From Trichostrongylus colubriformis (lineage: Eukaryota; Nematoda; Chromadorea; Rhabditida; Trichostrongylidae): a DNA stretch of 64,000 nt. Positions 1 through 10,073 of the stretch are shown here, piece by piece; position 1 is the stretch's first letter, and each line of letters starts with the position of its first letter. The position numbers were made by a program, and so were the translations under genes. The stretch spans positions 10,044,001 to 10,108,000 of the forward strand of contig OZ022259.1 of NCBI GenBank assembly GCA_963978905.1. Direction: 5' to 3'. The notes under the pieces were generated by a model. The model was not told where the DNA came from and ran no database searches. It saw nothing but the letters and a program-made list of their open reading frames with translations.

Positions 1-2
1 CC

Positions 3-92
3 ATCAACATCTTCGACCATCGGCACCATCGGCCACGAAGAAAAGCAAGGCCTACTGCTTCCATATTCGACCGCGCGAATGCCTCCCTGTAA
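3..92 (+). CDS. possible last exon of a gene entering from the left
   Basis: An open frame runs from the window edge to a TAA at 90-92. It encodes about 29 residues rich in His, Arg and Pro, including HHRPRRKARPTASIFDR. The composition looks coding, but no acceptor is visible because the window starts here, and 29 codons can be open by chance. The product is not recognised. It may be the C-terminus of a plus-strand gene to the left, or nothing. Confidence 0.25.
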   Translation: MNIFDHRHHRPRRKARPTASIFDRANASL

Positions 93-686
93 CAAATGGT
101 GGTAAGAAACGATGAAGGAACGTAGGGATAAAGTTTTTGCCCTTAATCATGGGATAGGTGGTCCATTTCAGTTCCATTTACAATCTTGGTGCCAGATTAA
201 TGGGATTCGGCCTGACAGTGACTTGCGGTGGCCAGCTGATGCGCAAGTGCTATACGCTCCCACACGAGCTCGGTAACGATTAATTGGAGGGACGGGAGGT
301 TTGGTTGGCCTGGCCGGGCATTGCTGCTGTATTTGATCCCTGTACTATGAGAGTGGGAGGCCACCGGTCATTAAACCACCACCGAAAACATAAATGTGCA
401 AATTTTCGTAGCAAACTGACACAGGTGTTTTACGTGCCGGCTTAATTACAGTGCAGGTTATCTTGGTCTACTTATTGAAGTTGCTCGGTTAGCGATGTTG
501 GTGATGACGCCTTTGGTGTTGATCAGTTTTTTTGGGATGGCCATGCATTTCAGTTCAGAATCTTGCTTAAGTGAATGCGATTTGGCCTATACAAAGACTT
601 GGGGGCGGGGGCGGGGGGTGGGGGGGGTGGTTGTCGATGTGAAAATTAGCTACGCACCATGAACCACATCCGGCTGTGACGAAATA
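93..686. other. non-coding stretch with G-rich tract
   Basis: No supported gene. A purine run made almost only of G lies at about 601-630. A short motif at 290-325 (GGTTTGGTTGGCC core) recurs near 16.92 kb and 19.2 kb and is listed separately. Confidence 0.5.
286..325 (+). repeat. short dispersed repeat H, copy 1
   Basis: The segment around GGAGGTTTGGTTGGCCTGG aligns with GGAAAGCTTGGTTGGCCTAG near 19.2 kb and more weakly with a segment at 16.91-16.94 kb. Three dispersed related copies in one window suggest a repeat rather than a coding motif. Confidence 0.4.
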
Positions 687-1549
687 TTAGGTTGTCCCAA
701 AAGTCTTGTAGTATTTTTTTCGATCATCATTTTTTATTTTTTATTTTTCGTCCAACAAATAACAATTAGGCAACAACGTATTGACCATTGTTATCGACAA
801 CACTCTGCCACCTTACAGATAGACCCTTGATTCCCTCCTCCCAGAACTCTGGATTCTGAGAGTCGAAGAAGTCAGCGATGCCTTCGCAAGCAAGTCATAA
901 TCAACGAATTTTCTCTTGGCCAGGAAGGATTCGAGAGGATGGGTAAGGTGATAGCCAGAAGGGGCAATGTCTGGAGAGTATGGCGGGTGGGGCAGCACAT
1001 CCCAGCCGAGCTCCTATAACTTGGCCTGGGTACTTTTCGCGAAATGGGAGCGAAATGGGAGCGGGCGTCGTCATGAAGAAGGGTGACCGCGGACCTTTTC
1101 CGGCACTTTTCTCGAACAGCGACGGCGAGCTGCTGGAGCTGTTGGGTGCATACGGCAGCGGTGACTGTCTCGCCTTGTACCACCATCTCGCGGAGAAGCA
1201 TTCCTTCCGCGTCCCAGAACCAGCACAGTCCCAAGCGTGGTTTGTCTTTCATGTCAATCTCGCCGTTGCTGAAGCTGATGAGCCAGCGGCGCACGGTCAC
1301 GTTGCTCACACATCCCTTACCCAATGCAGCGCTGATGGAGTGGCAAGCTTCCATCGTTTTGGTGCCGCAAGACCGCTCATAATAGATGACACCGCGAGTT
1401 GGATGGGTATCGACAACGGGCATTGTAGCTCTCTCCACGGGATGGTGGCACAATATATATTTTCCTAGAAAGCTTAGGGAACGTTCTACCACATTCCTAA
1501 ACCGCATGGACGTTTGGGAAAATATGAAAAGACTTTTGGGACAACCTAA
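687..1549 (-). mobile_element. Mar1a: internally deleted mariner element
   Basis: Terminal inverted repeats TTAGGTTGTCCCAAAAGTCT (left) and its complement (right) are flanked by TA at 685-686 and 1550-1551, the mariner target duplication. The element is 863 bp, whereas full mariners are about 1.3 kb. The minus strand encodes broken pieces of a DD34D transposase: a helix-turn-helix region ending in DMKDKPRLG, then directly the catalytic-domain motif WFWDAEGMLLREM, so the linker between them is missing. HDDARSH (second Asp) and SPDIAPSGYHL follow in other frames; the third catalytic Asp is Gly here. It cannot encode an active enzyme. Mar1b at 51956-52850 has the same deletion. Confidence 0.9.
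813..1440 (-). pseudogene. mariner transposase remnant in Mar1a
   Basis: This is the minus-strand transposase relic inside Mar1a. The N-terminal part (about 1410 down to 1220) keeps a second helix-turn-helix followed by WLISFSNGEIDMKDKP. The catalytic part is frameshifted. The second Asp is in HDDARSH near 1080. The C-terminal part at 813-998 is in another frame and contains LPHPPYSPDIAPSGYHL, where family members have Asp in place of the Gly. Frameshifts, the internal deletion and the lost Asp make it non-functional. Confidence 0.85.
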
Positions 1550-1551
1550 TA

Positions 1552-2378
1552 CATGTAGGATAATCTACAGAAATAGGATCATGTAGGATCTGGAAGCCAT
1601 TCTCGTAAATCGTTCACAGGTACTTGTATATCCTGAATCCGTCTGATGGGATGTTGAACACAAAATGAATCTTTCGCCGGTGACTAATCAGTCAATCACT
1701 GATTAAACAGGACCGCGGCTCTTAGCCCGAAAAAGCATTTTGGAGCGCTGTACTCGACCTCGTCACGGTCAAAGGTTGAGCAGCTCCTCGCTTTGATCGG
1801 TTCGTCAAACAAGGGAATACGTGACTCAAAGACCCTATCATTTTTCTCGTTTGGAAGAAAAACCATCGAGCACTATTCTGTTCACCAGACCCGTTCATAG
1901 CCCTCATCTGCAACAGCTCCCAAGCACCAGGTCTCCGCTCCATTATCCCCTCAATCTTATTATTTCTTTAGCGTTGTTTGTCTTTTGACTCGATTAACCA
2001 ACTGTGTTCGATCATGAATATTCAACATTAATAATATCGGAAAACATAAATTGAACGATCAGCCACTGAACAACCGCATGAAATGAAAAGAATCTTCCAG
2101 AATCACATCCTCCCCGCACTTTGATGGAAGCTTCAAAAACTTCCATGGATGGAATTTATGAAGGGGCACCCAACACAACTCAAGGGTTCAATTGAATTAT
2201 GTTCAGTCTTTACGCCTGTAATAAAAATGACGACTTTTTGAGAAGGGCTTTGACTACTCCTTCTCCGCGAGTGTCGCCTGTGCTCCATCGTGAACGACGA
2301 AATCATAATTACTACATCTGAGCTGACTGAAGATATATTTCGTAGTTCACTTTGCTCCTGATTCAAAAATTCACTCTT
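1552..2378. other. stretch without a recognisable feature
   Basis: I see no splice-supported exon, transposase motif or inverted-repeat element here. Open frames are short and lack context. Confidence 0.4.
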
Positions 2379-2457
2379 TGATTTTGATTTTTTTTATACT
2401 TTCGATTTTTGATAGCTGCTGATTATCGCTACAGCCCGCGATGCGAAAGTTTATCAA
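2379..2457 (+). repeat. dispersed repeat N, copy 1
   Basis: A T-rich run followed by ATAGCTGCTGATTATCGC and GCGATGCGAAAG matches 16451-16530 (ATACCTGCTGATTTTCACC, CGATGCGAAAGG). Both copies are followed within 30-150 bp by tRNA-like sequence and an AAGCTTT(T/C)GCCC motif, so the tRNA-like part probably belongs to the same repeat. Confidence 0.55.
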
Positions 2458-2478
2458 AATCAGTACATATCCATTCAA

Positions 2479-2545
2479 GCTTTCAGCTTCACGGTTCTGT
2501 GCCGATATTGGTCAACCGGCTCAACACGTTATACGTGTGAGTGCC
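2479..2545 (+). repeat. dispersed repeat M, copy 1
   Basis: GCTTTCAGCTTCACGG...GCCGATATTGG...CACGTTATACGTGTGAGTG is the reverse complement, with mismatches, of 21278-21340. It has inserted between the two parts of repeat N, which are continuous in the 16.5 kb copy. Confidence 0.55.
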
Positions 2546-2600
2546 GATAAACCATGGTAAATATACCATTCAGAAGCTTACATTATTTAAGGTGAAAGGG

Positions 2601-2672
2601 GTGTCGGTAGTGTAATGGATTAGCACATACGCGCGGAAAGCGTGGAATGGGGTTCGAGTCTCGTCCTACACA
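2601..2672 (+). tRNA. tRNA-like sequence, probable pseudogene or SINE head
   Basis: The 72-nt segment folds much like a tRNA. Acceptor strands GTGTCGG and CCTACAC pair at 6 of 7 positions. The D stem GTGT/GCAC has a 9-nt loop. The anticodon stem TACGC/GCGTG has loop GCGGAAA, which would place GGA (Ser) at the anticodon. An A box (TAGTGTAATGG) and a B box (GGTTCGAGTCT) lie 43 nt apart, the normal spacing. Against function: position 33 is C rather than T, the T stem is poorly paired, the variable loop is only about 3 nt, and a Ser tRNA should have a long variable arm. Related B-box sequence recurs near 16.6 kb, so a tRNA-derived repeat is more likely than a working gene. Confidence 0.5.
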
Positions 2673-2818
2673 GAAGCTTTCGCCCCAACTCACCATCCTT
2701 CTAGACACTCTTTTGAATTTTTCGGCTTCCAAGAATTTAATATATTCATGTAAATCACTATAAATGACAAAATTATTTTTCATAAGCTGTGATTTAATTT
2801 TTGAGGTACAGTCCTGTT

Positions 2819-2921
2819 CCCGTAGGCTGACGGAGCGTGGCCTGCAGAGTTGGGTGAGAGTGTGTGGCGGGGTGAGAGAGATCTATACACGTCCGTAGGC
2901 CTCGCCCTGCCAGCCGTCGGG
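2819..2921. repeat. foldback repeat E, divergent copy E3
   Basis: The ends CCCGTAGGCTGACGG and CCAGCCGTCGGG are imperfect inverted repeats. The core GTGAGAGTGTGTGGCGGGGT resembles the GTGTGTGGCGAGAGTGAGAG core of copies at 5929-6070 and 25738-25878. Confidence 0.5.
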
Positions 2922-5900
2922 AGATGGACCGTAGATGAAAAATATTTGGAAAGGAAATTTTCCAAAATGCCGCAGGAATTTTCCCAGTCATAGAAGACAT
3001 ATTTACATTTTACATTTATTTACATATTTTTCCATAGAATACATTAAAACAAGGCATAAAACTGATTAACGCGATGTCTTATCCGCAACCTTATCGCACT
3101 TTGCTGTAACCGATAACCCACTGAAAACATCGTAACAACAGGCAAGTGATATAAGCAGATTCTTACGTAGTTGTCAGCTACATCAAATTCAAGTTGCTTC
3201 TTTCCGCTGATATGTTCTAATTCTGTTCGATATCTTGTGATACACATGGGTACATGCTATAATGCCATGCGTTTTCCTGTTTTTATTATTGAATTCGGTG
3301 CCAAGATGAAGCTGTCTATCGTCATTGTCTACAGTGGGATCAAAGGAATATTATGGGCAGTCCTGGACCACAACCATGAAATCAAATTATGCCAAACAAT
3401 GCCATCCTTGCTCGCTCGAGAAGGCGTGGCGTGTGAAGCGGGCAGGGTTTGTCGAACAAAATGGGTTTGAAGTTTTGTATCTTATTGCAGTGAGACTGAT
3501 GATTTTATTTATGGAGGAAGGTTTTTAACTTAGAAAAAAATTAGGTTCAAAAATTTTCCTTCAACGAACTTTTTCATCTGATCAAAGTTTTTCATTTGCT
3601 GTATTGTGAATTTATTAGTAACATATCATCTTTTGCAGTTCGGAAATTACGCGTATACGATTATAGAAATCGAAATTGTAGAGGAAAGTAGATTTTCCGA
3701 CCTACACAGTACACATACCTTGGCTGGCAAGTGGCAGAATTTTCGTTTTTTTTTTCGAAAATTACGGTATCCAAAAGTAGAGTTCCACATAGGTTCTCAA
3801 AATTTTCCAACGAAGAGCCGACCGAAATTTAAAAGAAAAACAACAATGTTAAGAAATTTGTGGCCTATCTTCACCTATCAACCACTCCAGTCATCCGCTT
3901 CGGCATGTTTTAGACAAGTCGCAGGTCGTTTTTAGCGAAACCCTTACCCAGGCCTCCTGGATGTTTCCCTTCAACTCCGGATTGTTCGAAGCAGGAATAA
4001 ACCTCAGCTTATCTGCCCTGGGTGTGATTGGAATTACAACATATTATAGTACGGCGTGGTTTCTTTGTCCATTGCTTTACGCCTTTCCATGCTACAAAAA
4101 TGGAACAAATGATCACCAAACATTCAAGCAACAGCAACAGTGCGCTTTATGACAGTTTATAAGGCTAACATAGGAGGGCGATGACCTCAACTGGTTGGAA
4201 GGACAACAACTTTTCCAATCCAGCCACTCCATCAACCGCCCTATGAAGCTTCAATAGATGGAAGGATGTCATAACAGTTTAGACATGGCATTTAGAAATG
4301 GTACACAAAAGACGATTCCCTTGAAGGCAGTGATAGGGGTAATGTAGGTACTGGGAACTCTCAGAGTGGGTCACGCAACTGAAAGCTAGGGGTCTAAAAA
4401 GACTATGTGTAGCGAAATTCCGATGAAAAAGGATGCCTACGGGCTTTATGATGATAAAGGATGCTTCCGGGCCTCTGTCTGCTTCAACAGCTACCACTTG
4501 TTGGCAGCCCACCCCTTTTTTCAGGGCTACCCGCCTCCTTTGAGAATAAACGGCGGGAAGAGGCTATTAATTCTCGGGTTTTTGACCGTTTCACTTCCAT
4601 ACTATTGAACACCTCAACCTTCATATTCAATGACCCTCCCATATGCGGCCCGAGTTACTCCTATACTGCCTTTGAAGAAGAAAAAGAAGACTGTCTTGAA
4701 TGAAAAGTGCCACTCAAAGATTCCAAATAACGATAACGATGTGAAAGAGCAGCACTTTTGCAGCGCAGTATAAGGAACCTATGCCCGGTTATGCCTTGAG
4801 AGGCTCTATTTAACGTAAATAAACCGCATTCTCGAAGATCACAGTGGATATTAGAATCCACCATACCTGGCGCCAGCAGGGAGGGCATGAGAAGATGTCT
4901 GCCACCCATTAAAGTTTGTCAAAGACGAAAAACAAGCCCATAACCATCTATATTCCCTCCGTAATTCTATCAGCAAATGGCTCTTCATGGTCTCTTCTAC
5001 GACATAGAGATTTTCACTTTAACTACTCCGAGCGACCAGTGGATCAAAAAACTGTGGTAGATTTGTGGCGGAAGTAAGAAATGAAATAGTAGTGTGGGAA
5101 ACGTTGTTCAGGGTTTCGCCTCTCTGATCTCCAGTCCATAAAAAAAGAGCTGAGCTTGAGTCTGAACGGAAGTAGCGATAAGAGTGAATGTAGGGAACAC
5201 CCATTTGTCTACGAAACACCATAAATCAAATCCTTTCCGGTCAAAACAAACGTTCATCACTGATTAGCATATAGGTAGCTTCTGACCGTATACTAATTGA
5301 CTGGCTCGCCTACTGGTTTTGCCCTAACTGGAGCCCTAAGTGCCCTCACGTAATAAATCCTACTAGATTAGCTTTACATGAAGTAGAAAAGGAAGTATAG
5401 CAAAATAACGAGGTTCACCCTCTATCGTAGAATAGCTCAGTTTTCAACGGCATGGGATCAGCGTCAGGGAAAGTGAGGGAAAGAAGACCAGTGTCAAGTG
5501 AAACGACGATTGAGTCAGAAATGGAACTACTATTGCGGTTGTCCCTTCAGGGTGGCTCGGCACTGAATAAATTGCCACTCTGAATCAACATAGTGAAGCC
5601 TTAAGGGTATTTATTCATGATATTTGGTTTGCAGAGAAGTTTGCAGTATCAGAACAAACAACTCCGATGATTTCAGCTGAAGCTTTCTAGCTCAGTCGTT
5701 ACCGACCAGAGTAGCTTACAGTCAAGGGATTTCTATATAGGTAAACACGAGTTGTGACAAGTGATTCTCAAGAATATTGTCGAGAATCTCCTAAATGCAG
5801 ATGTCCTTCATCCTTTTTCCATTTTTGGTGCATACCTGTTGTTAGCAAATAGCAACGAGGATATCAGCAGAAAGTTGATCATTTCTGAAATCGTATCCTC

Positions 5901-5928
5901 GGTCTTGGCTACACATGCACATACAGAC
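2922..5928. other. 3 kb without a supported gene
   Basis: The longest open frame (3606-3935, 109 codons) begins just before a plausible acceptor (TTTTGCAG at about 3631-3638), but its translation shows no recognisable domain and is low-complexity in part. No mobile-element ends were found. Confidence 0.35.
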
Positions 5929-6070
5929 CATTTCACTGTGCTATGTAGGGCGTGACCTGAGTGGCGAGAGTACGAGTGTGTGGCGAGAGTGAAAGTATGT
6001 GGCGGGTGAGAGAGTTTGACGCACTCCTATACAAGTGCCTAGGCCACGCCCTATCAAGCGCTCCGAAATG
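5929..6070. repeat. foldback repeat E, copy E1
   Basis: CATTTCACTGTGCTATGTAG at the left end pairs imperfectly with the right end reading CTATCAAGCGCTCCGAAATG. The element is about 142 bp, with an AGGGCGTG...CACGCCCT inner pair and a purine-rich core of GTGTGTGGCGAGAGTG. Copy E2 at 25738-25878 is 141 bp with the same plan. This is a MITE-like element with no coding capacity. Confidence 0.7.
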
Positions 6071-7839
6071 TGCTGTAACTAGAAATGTACGGAAACGGAA
6101 TATGACCACCTACGTCAGCCGCTCGCGCATTGAAGTTTCAGTTTATCTCAATGGGATACCCGTTGTAATGAAACTCATCCAGAAACTCATGAAACACATC
6201 CATCTGTTCAAAGAACATGCACGAGCATTTATTTCTTGAAAATAGTATTTACTCCCTGAAACGTTTAATATGTCCCTCGTTCTAATAGAATCGTTGAGGC
6301 ACAAAAGCACTATGAGCTTTTCTTTTTTTCTAATGACAAACGAAAAGAAGAAATAAAAATGTGACTCCTTTGAATATCCGGTGACGTTTTGGGGAAGCCA
6401 TGCTTTATGTTTCATATTCAAGGAGATGCTGGTGTTTTACTCTTGCCCGCAAAAGTAGACTTCAGTCCCTTCGTGGTACCCCGAACTTGATCATTACTGT
6501 CCAAGAAGTAGGGTTCCCGATCATACGCACCTTTTCAACGGAATAGTGGGAGTAGGGGCAAGCCAAGAGTCCCATGTACAAGATAACAAAGATAACACAT
6601 GTAATCTATCCGTCTGGGCAAATGTAGCTCGAATGGAAATCTTGCACTAGAGGGAACTCTTACTGCTTTTGACCGTATCCGATCAATAGACCATGCTCAC
6701 TTGAATTGAGCCTTATGCTACTGCACAAACACCAAATAAAGAATTTCGAAAGCTTCACAAATCACACTCCTTCCCTCAATGAAATAGCGCCATTACATCG
6801 TCTACTCGATTTTGAAGGAATATCGTCTGACAATCGAAATTGGGAGGCTCCCACAGAACGCAAATCGAACGGCCATAAATTTGAATATACGGTTTCACAT
6901 GAGCAAAACACTCTCTCACGTACGAGGAATATGATTTCCCCTATGCCTTGTGGATTTGAATGCGTATTCTCCTTCAGTTTTGATTTTGACAAGCACTACA
7001 TCGAAGTTATTCGTTTCATGAAGCCCCAGCTATATGTCATAAAAGTGAAGAACAAAAAAAAAGAATAAGCTCACACCAACATGGCTACCTTACGACAGTA
7101 TCCATGCCATGAGTGACCAATCAGCCACATAATGAGCCACGAACTCGATTGTACAAGGCTCAGTGAAATACGAACCAAGGAGTGCAATCTCCGAAAAGAA
7201 TAAATCGGCAGATATATTCTCTTCGGAGATTCTCTTCCGATTCCTAATTCTATAAAACAAAATATTGCACTTACAATAGCACCATATACAAGCCTTACTT
7301 CCATGGTGTGAGTAGGGAATCGATTACATCCATTGATTATATATTATTAAATTATCGATTTTATATATTATTACATTATCGATTTCTCCTTGTGTGAAAA
7401 AAGGAACCCATGGGGTCATACACATTTATGAAATTCTGTATGCATTGTGACTTTGGTATTCTTCACACTACAATATGAGAACACCGAGCATTTGATCCAA
7501 GACATCCATGACGAACAACCGCCAACGGCATTGTGGGTCTTTTGTACTCGAAGAAACTGCCTTCTGCAGCAGGTATTCCATGAGATTGTTTGCATACATG
7601 CCACATTGTGACAACTGCCCGCTGAAGATTTTGGGGTATACGCGTACATTTGTGTTTCGATTGATCTTCCATCGTCATTGCCTTCCATTCACCACATATT
7701 TTTGATTTCCACCGATCTCACTTTAGTCGCATTTCTTTTCGATTCTCCCTCGTTTTAGTTTATGTTCGCCTTTTTTCCGTTTAATCGTACGTTATGGAGC
7801 ACTGAGGACAGGAGAATTTTGGATGTATTGTTTTGAAGA
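6071..7839. other. unannotated stretch with AT-rich direct repeat
   Basis: No supported gene. A 120-codon open frame at 6706-7068 is also largely open on the other strand and shows no domain. At about 7337-7385 the unit TATATATTATTA(A)ATTATCGATTT occurs twice in tandem. Confidence 0.35.
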
Positions 7840-8059
7840 TGGTGATATCACAATGGCGGGTGGGGGGCATCCCGCAATGGTTCTTATTTCTACCTAAGCC
7901 TAGAAGGAGAAAGAAACCCCATCTTTCCTTCACTAAGGCTTAGACAAAGATGTAAGCCTAAACAACTAAATTGACCGTTCAAAGATCCTCCCTAGATGCT
8001 TAGATGTGCAACTTTTTGTAAGATGCCCCCCCCCCTCCACCCTTTATTGCGATGGCACC
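7840..8059. repeat. MITE-like repeat I, copy I1
   Basis: The left end GGTGATATCACAATGG and right end CTTTATTGCGATGGCACC are imperfect inverted repeats, each next to a G or C homopolymer-rich run (GGGTGGGGGGCATC / GATGCCCCCCCCCC). Copy I2 at 49034-49236 has the same ends, C-run and internal text (AGATGTGCAACTTT). Confidence 0.65.
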
Positions 8060-9174
8060 TGGAAGAATTTGCTGCATTTGGGGTCGTAATGGAGCACTGG
8101 TTCATAAAACAGGAAAGGGTAGTGCATCATTTCACCACAGTACCTTCATACAGTGTAAAGTGATCGTGCTCACTTGGCCACTTCTTCAGCTACCATTTGG
8201 TCCTAATCGAGAAACCTTCTACACAAAAACCCACTCTATGATCGAACAGTCAATATCAGAACCACAGCTAAGTTTAACTTGATCAGCTTCATCAGGGCTT
8301 ATGTCTGCCTCTGCCATCTTCATCTCATCACTATCAATCAGTTGATTACAGACATGTCTGAATCTTCGGGAGCAGTACGAACTAAATTCCGATACCAATT
8401 CCGATATCATCTTTACACAGAATTGCTGTAGTGAGGCCAGTGAAACCACTTGAAAGTGCTTTTTCTACTCTCTCGGAATATGCTGCCAACAGATTGCTAG
8501 ATTTTCTTCTGATACAGGACTTCGAAATATATACTTTAGAAGACGCAAAAAGCGCTGACGACACCTGGCCTACCGCCACGGGCAAAGGGGTACAACGGCT
8601 ACCCGAAAAAAATACTTGCGCCTCTGAAGAGAGGACGGTACAGGTGGGAGAAAGGCTTGCAAGTTTAATGTCAAGGGTGAAGCAGGACCTCCATTCCAGG
8701 CAATCCATTATCTGCGCATAGCGGCATGGGAAAACTTCAGTGGTTACGAAAATGCTTTCAAGCATTGAAGGGATCAGAAAACCTCTCTATAGTACAGTCA
8801 AAAATGAAGTTAGTCAGCTGAGAATTTAAGGAAGATCAGGCTGAGTCATGCTACTGCACGACATCAGGCACCCTCACACCACAAGGATCGTCTAGTTGCA
8901 TATCACAGGATCAACTCGCTTCCTTTCATGCGCTCGCTACCAACTGAAAGAGTTATCTTCAACAATGATGAAAACTTGAAAGCACCCCAGCAACTCTTCG
9001 AGCTCAGGATAAGTATTGTTTGAAGAAATTGGATCATTTTCATCGTCGACAGGTCAGAGGAGGTGCTGGGCTATCACAGAGAATACATGGTTGATTCCCT
9101 GATATAATTTCTGTAGAATATCCTGTTTCTTCAGTCAGAGAGAAAACGGTAGGAGATTGATCCCCGACATGATA
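8060..9174. other. unannotated stretch
   Basis: A 96-codon frame at 8431-8721 (plus) and a 127-codon frame on the other strand overlap almost fully. The plus frame (ESAFSTLSEYAANRLLDFL...) looks mildly protein-like but has no start or splice support and is not recognised. Confidence 0.3.
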
Positions 9175-10073
9175 TTAGGTTGATTCATAATAAATCGGAC
9201 AAATTGACCAATTTTAATCATTGTCGTACAACTTTTTTACGACAACAGGGATTCACTTGAAATATACTCCATCTTTATCGATGACCTTCTGCCACGGTAT
9301 AGGCAGATCATGGATGCCCTTGCTCCAGAAGGCCGGAAGCTGGAGCTCGAAGAAGTTGCCGAGTGCCGCCTTGACCTCGTCGCGAGTTTTGAAGTCTTGG
9401 CCGTCCAGGTGGCGTTGGCTGTGGGAGAAAAGGTGGAAATCTGAAGGGGCCAGGTCTGGGGAGTACGGTGGGTATAGAAGTACGGTCCAACTGTACGACA
9501 GCAGCTCGGCCTTGGTCGATCTTGCGAAGTGCGGTCTGTGGAAGTAGACACGTTGTCGTGCTGGAAGTAGACATGTGATCGCCGCCGTAGCGAGCTTTGG
9601 ACATTGGCCTTCAATTCTCGTAATTGACGAACGTAGACGTCGGCGGATACTGTGGTACCTTCATCGAGCAGCTCCCAGTACTCTACGCCGTGTACGCTCC
9701 ACCAACCGCGGTTTTCGTCTTCGATGGAATAGTCGCCTGACGCAAACTTCGAATGCTACAACTACAGTGTACTTCTGCCGGGGGCATGCTCCTTGTGAGC
9801 TTCTATCAGACGTCTGCCGATATCCGCGAGTTCCTGGCCAGATAGCGATACAAATAGTATGACGTTGCGGATGTGGTCTCTGGACCGCTTGAAATCGTGC
9901 GGCATTGTGGCGGAATGAATTTACTTTGGAGTGATTATTTTGCGGTACTTTGAAGAGCTTTTCATACTCATTCCAACGGTACCTCGCGCGTCCATTTTCG
10001 TTAATTCGTTACTGAGTTATGATCTCTAGAAATCATCACTACCATTTGTCCGATTTATTATGAATCAACCTAA
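9175..10073 (-). mobile_element. Mar2a: internally deleted mariner element
   Basis: Ends TTAGGTTGATTCATAATAAA and TTTATTATGAATCAACCTAA are perfect inverted repeats, flanked by TA at 9173-9174 and 10074-10075. The 899-bp element is the reverse-orientation sister of Mar2b (27390-28269), with very high identity. The transposase on the minus strand begins near 9905 (MPHDFKRSRDHIRNV) and jumps from the first DNA-binding part (DENRG) straight to the catalytic domain (WWSVHGVEYWELL), the same junction as in Mar2b. A short insertion follows HDN in the second catalytic motif. Confidence 0.92.
9240..9905 (-). pseudogene. mariner transposase remnant in Mar2a
   Basis: Minus-strand relic of a DD34D transposase with start MPHDFKRSRDHIRNV near 9905. 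The second helix-turn-helix and linker are deleted. The first catalytic Asp is replaced by Ser in WWSVHG. A small duplication-like insertion (about 11 bp, copying part of GTCTACTTCCA) disrupts HDNARPH. The third Asp region (SPDLAPSDFHLF) and a C-terminal FELQ...FWSKGIHDLP-type tail remain in shifted frames. Not functional. Confidence 0.85.

Noticed and set aside
6706..7068. 120-codon plus-strand frame
   Set aside because: Both strands are open here and the translation shows no family features or start context.
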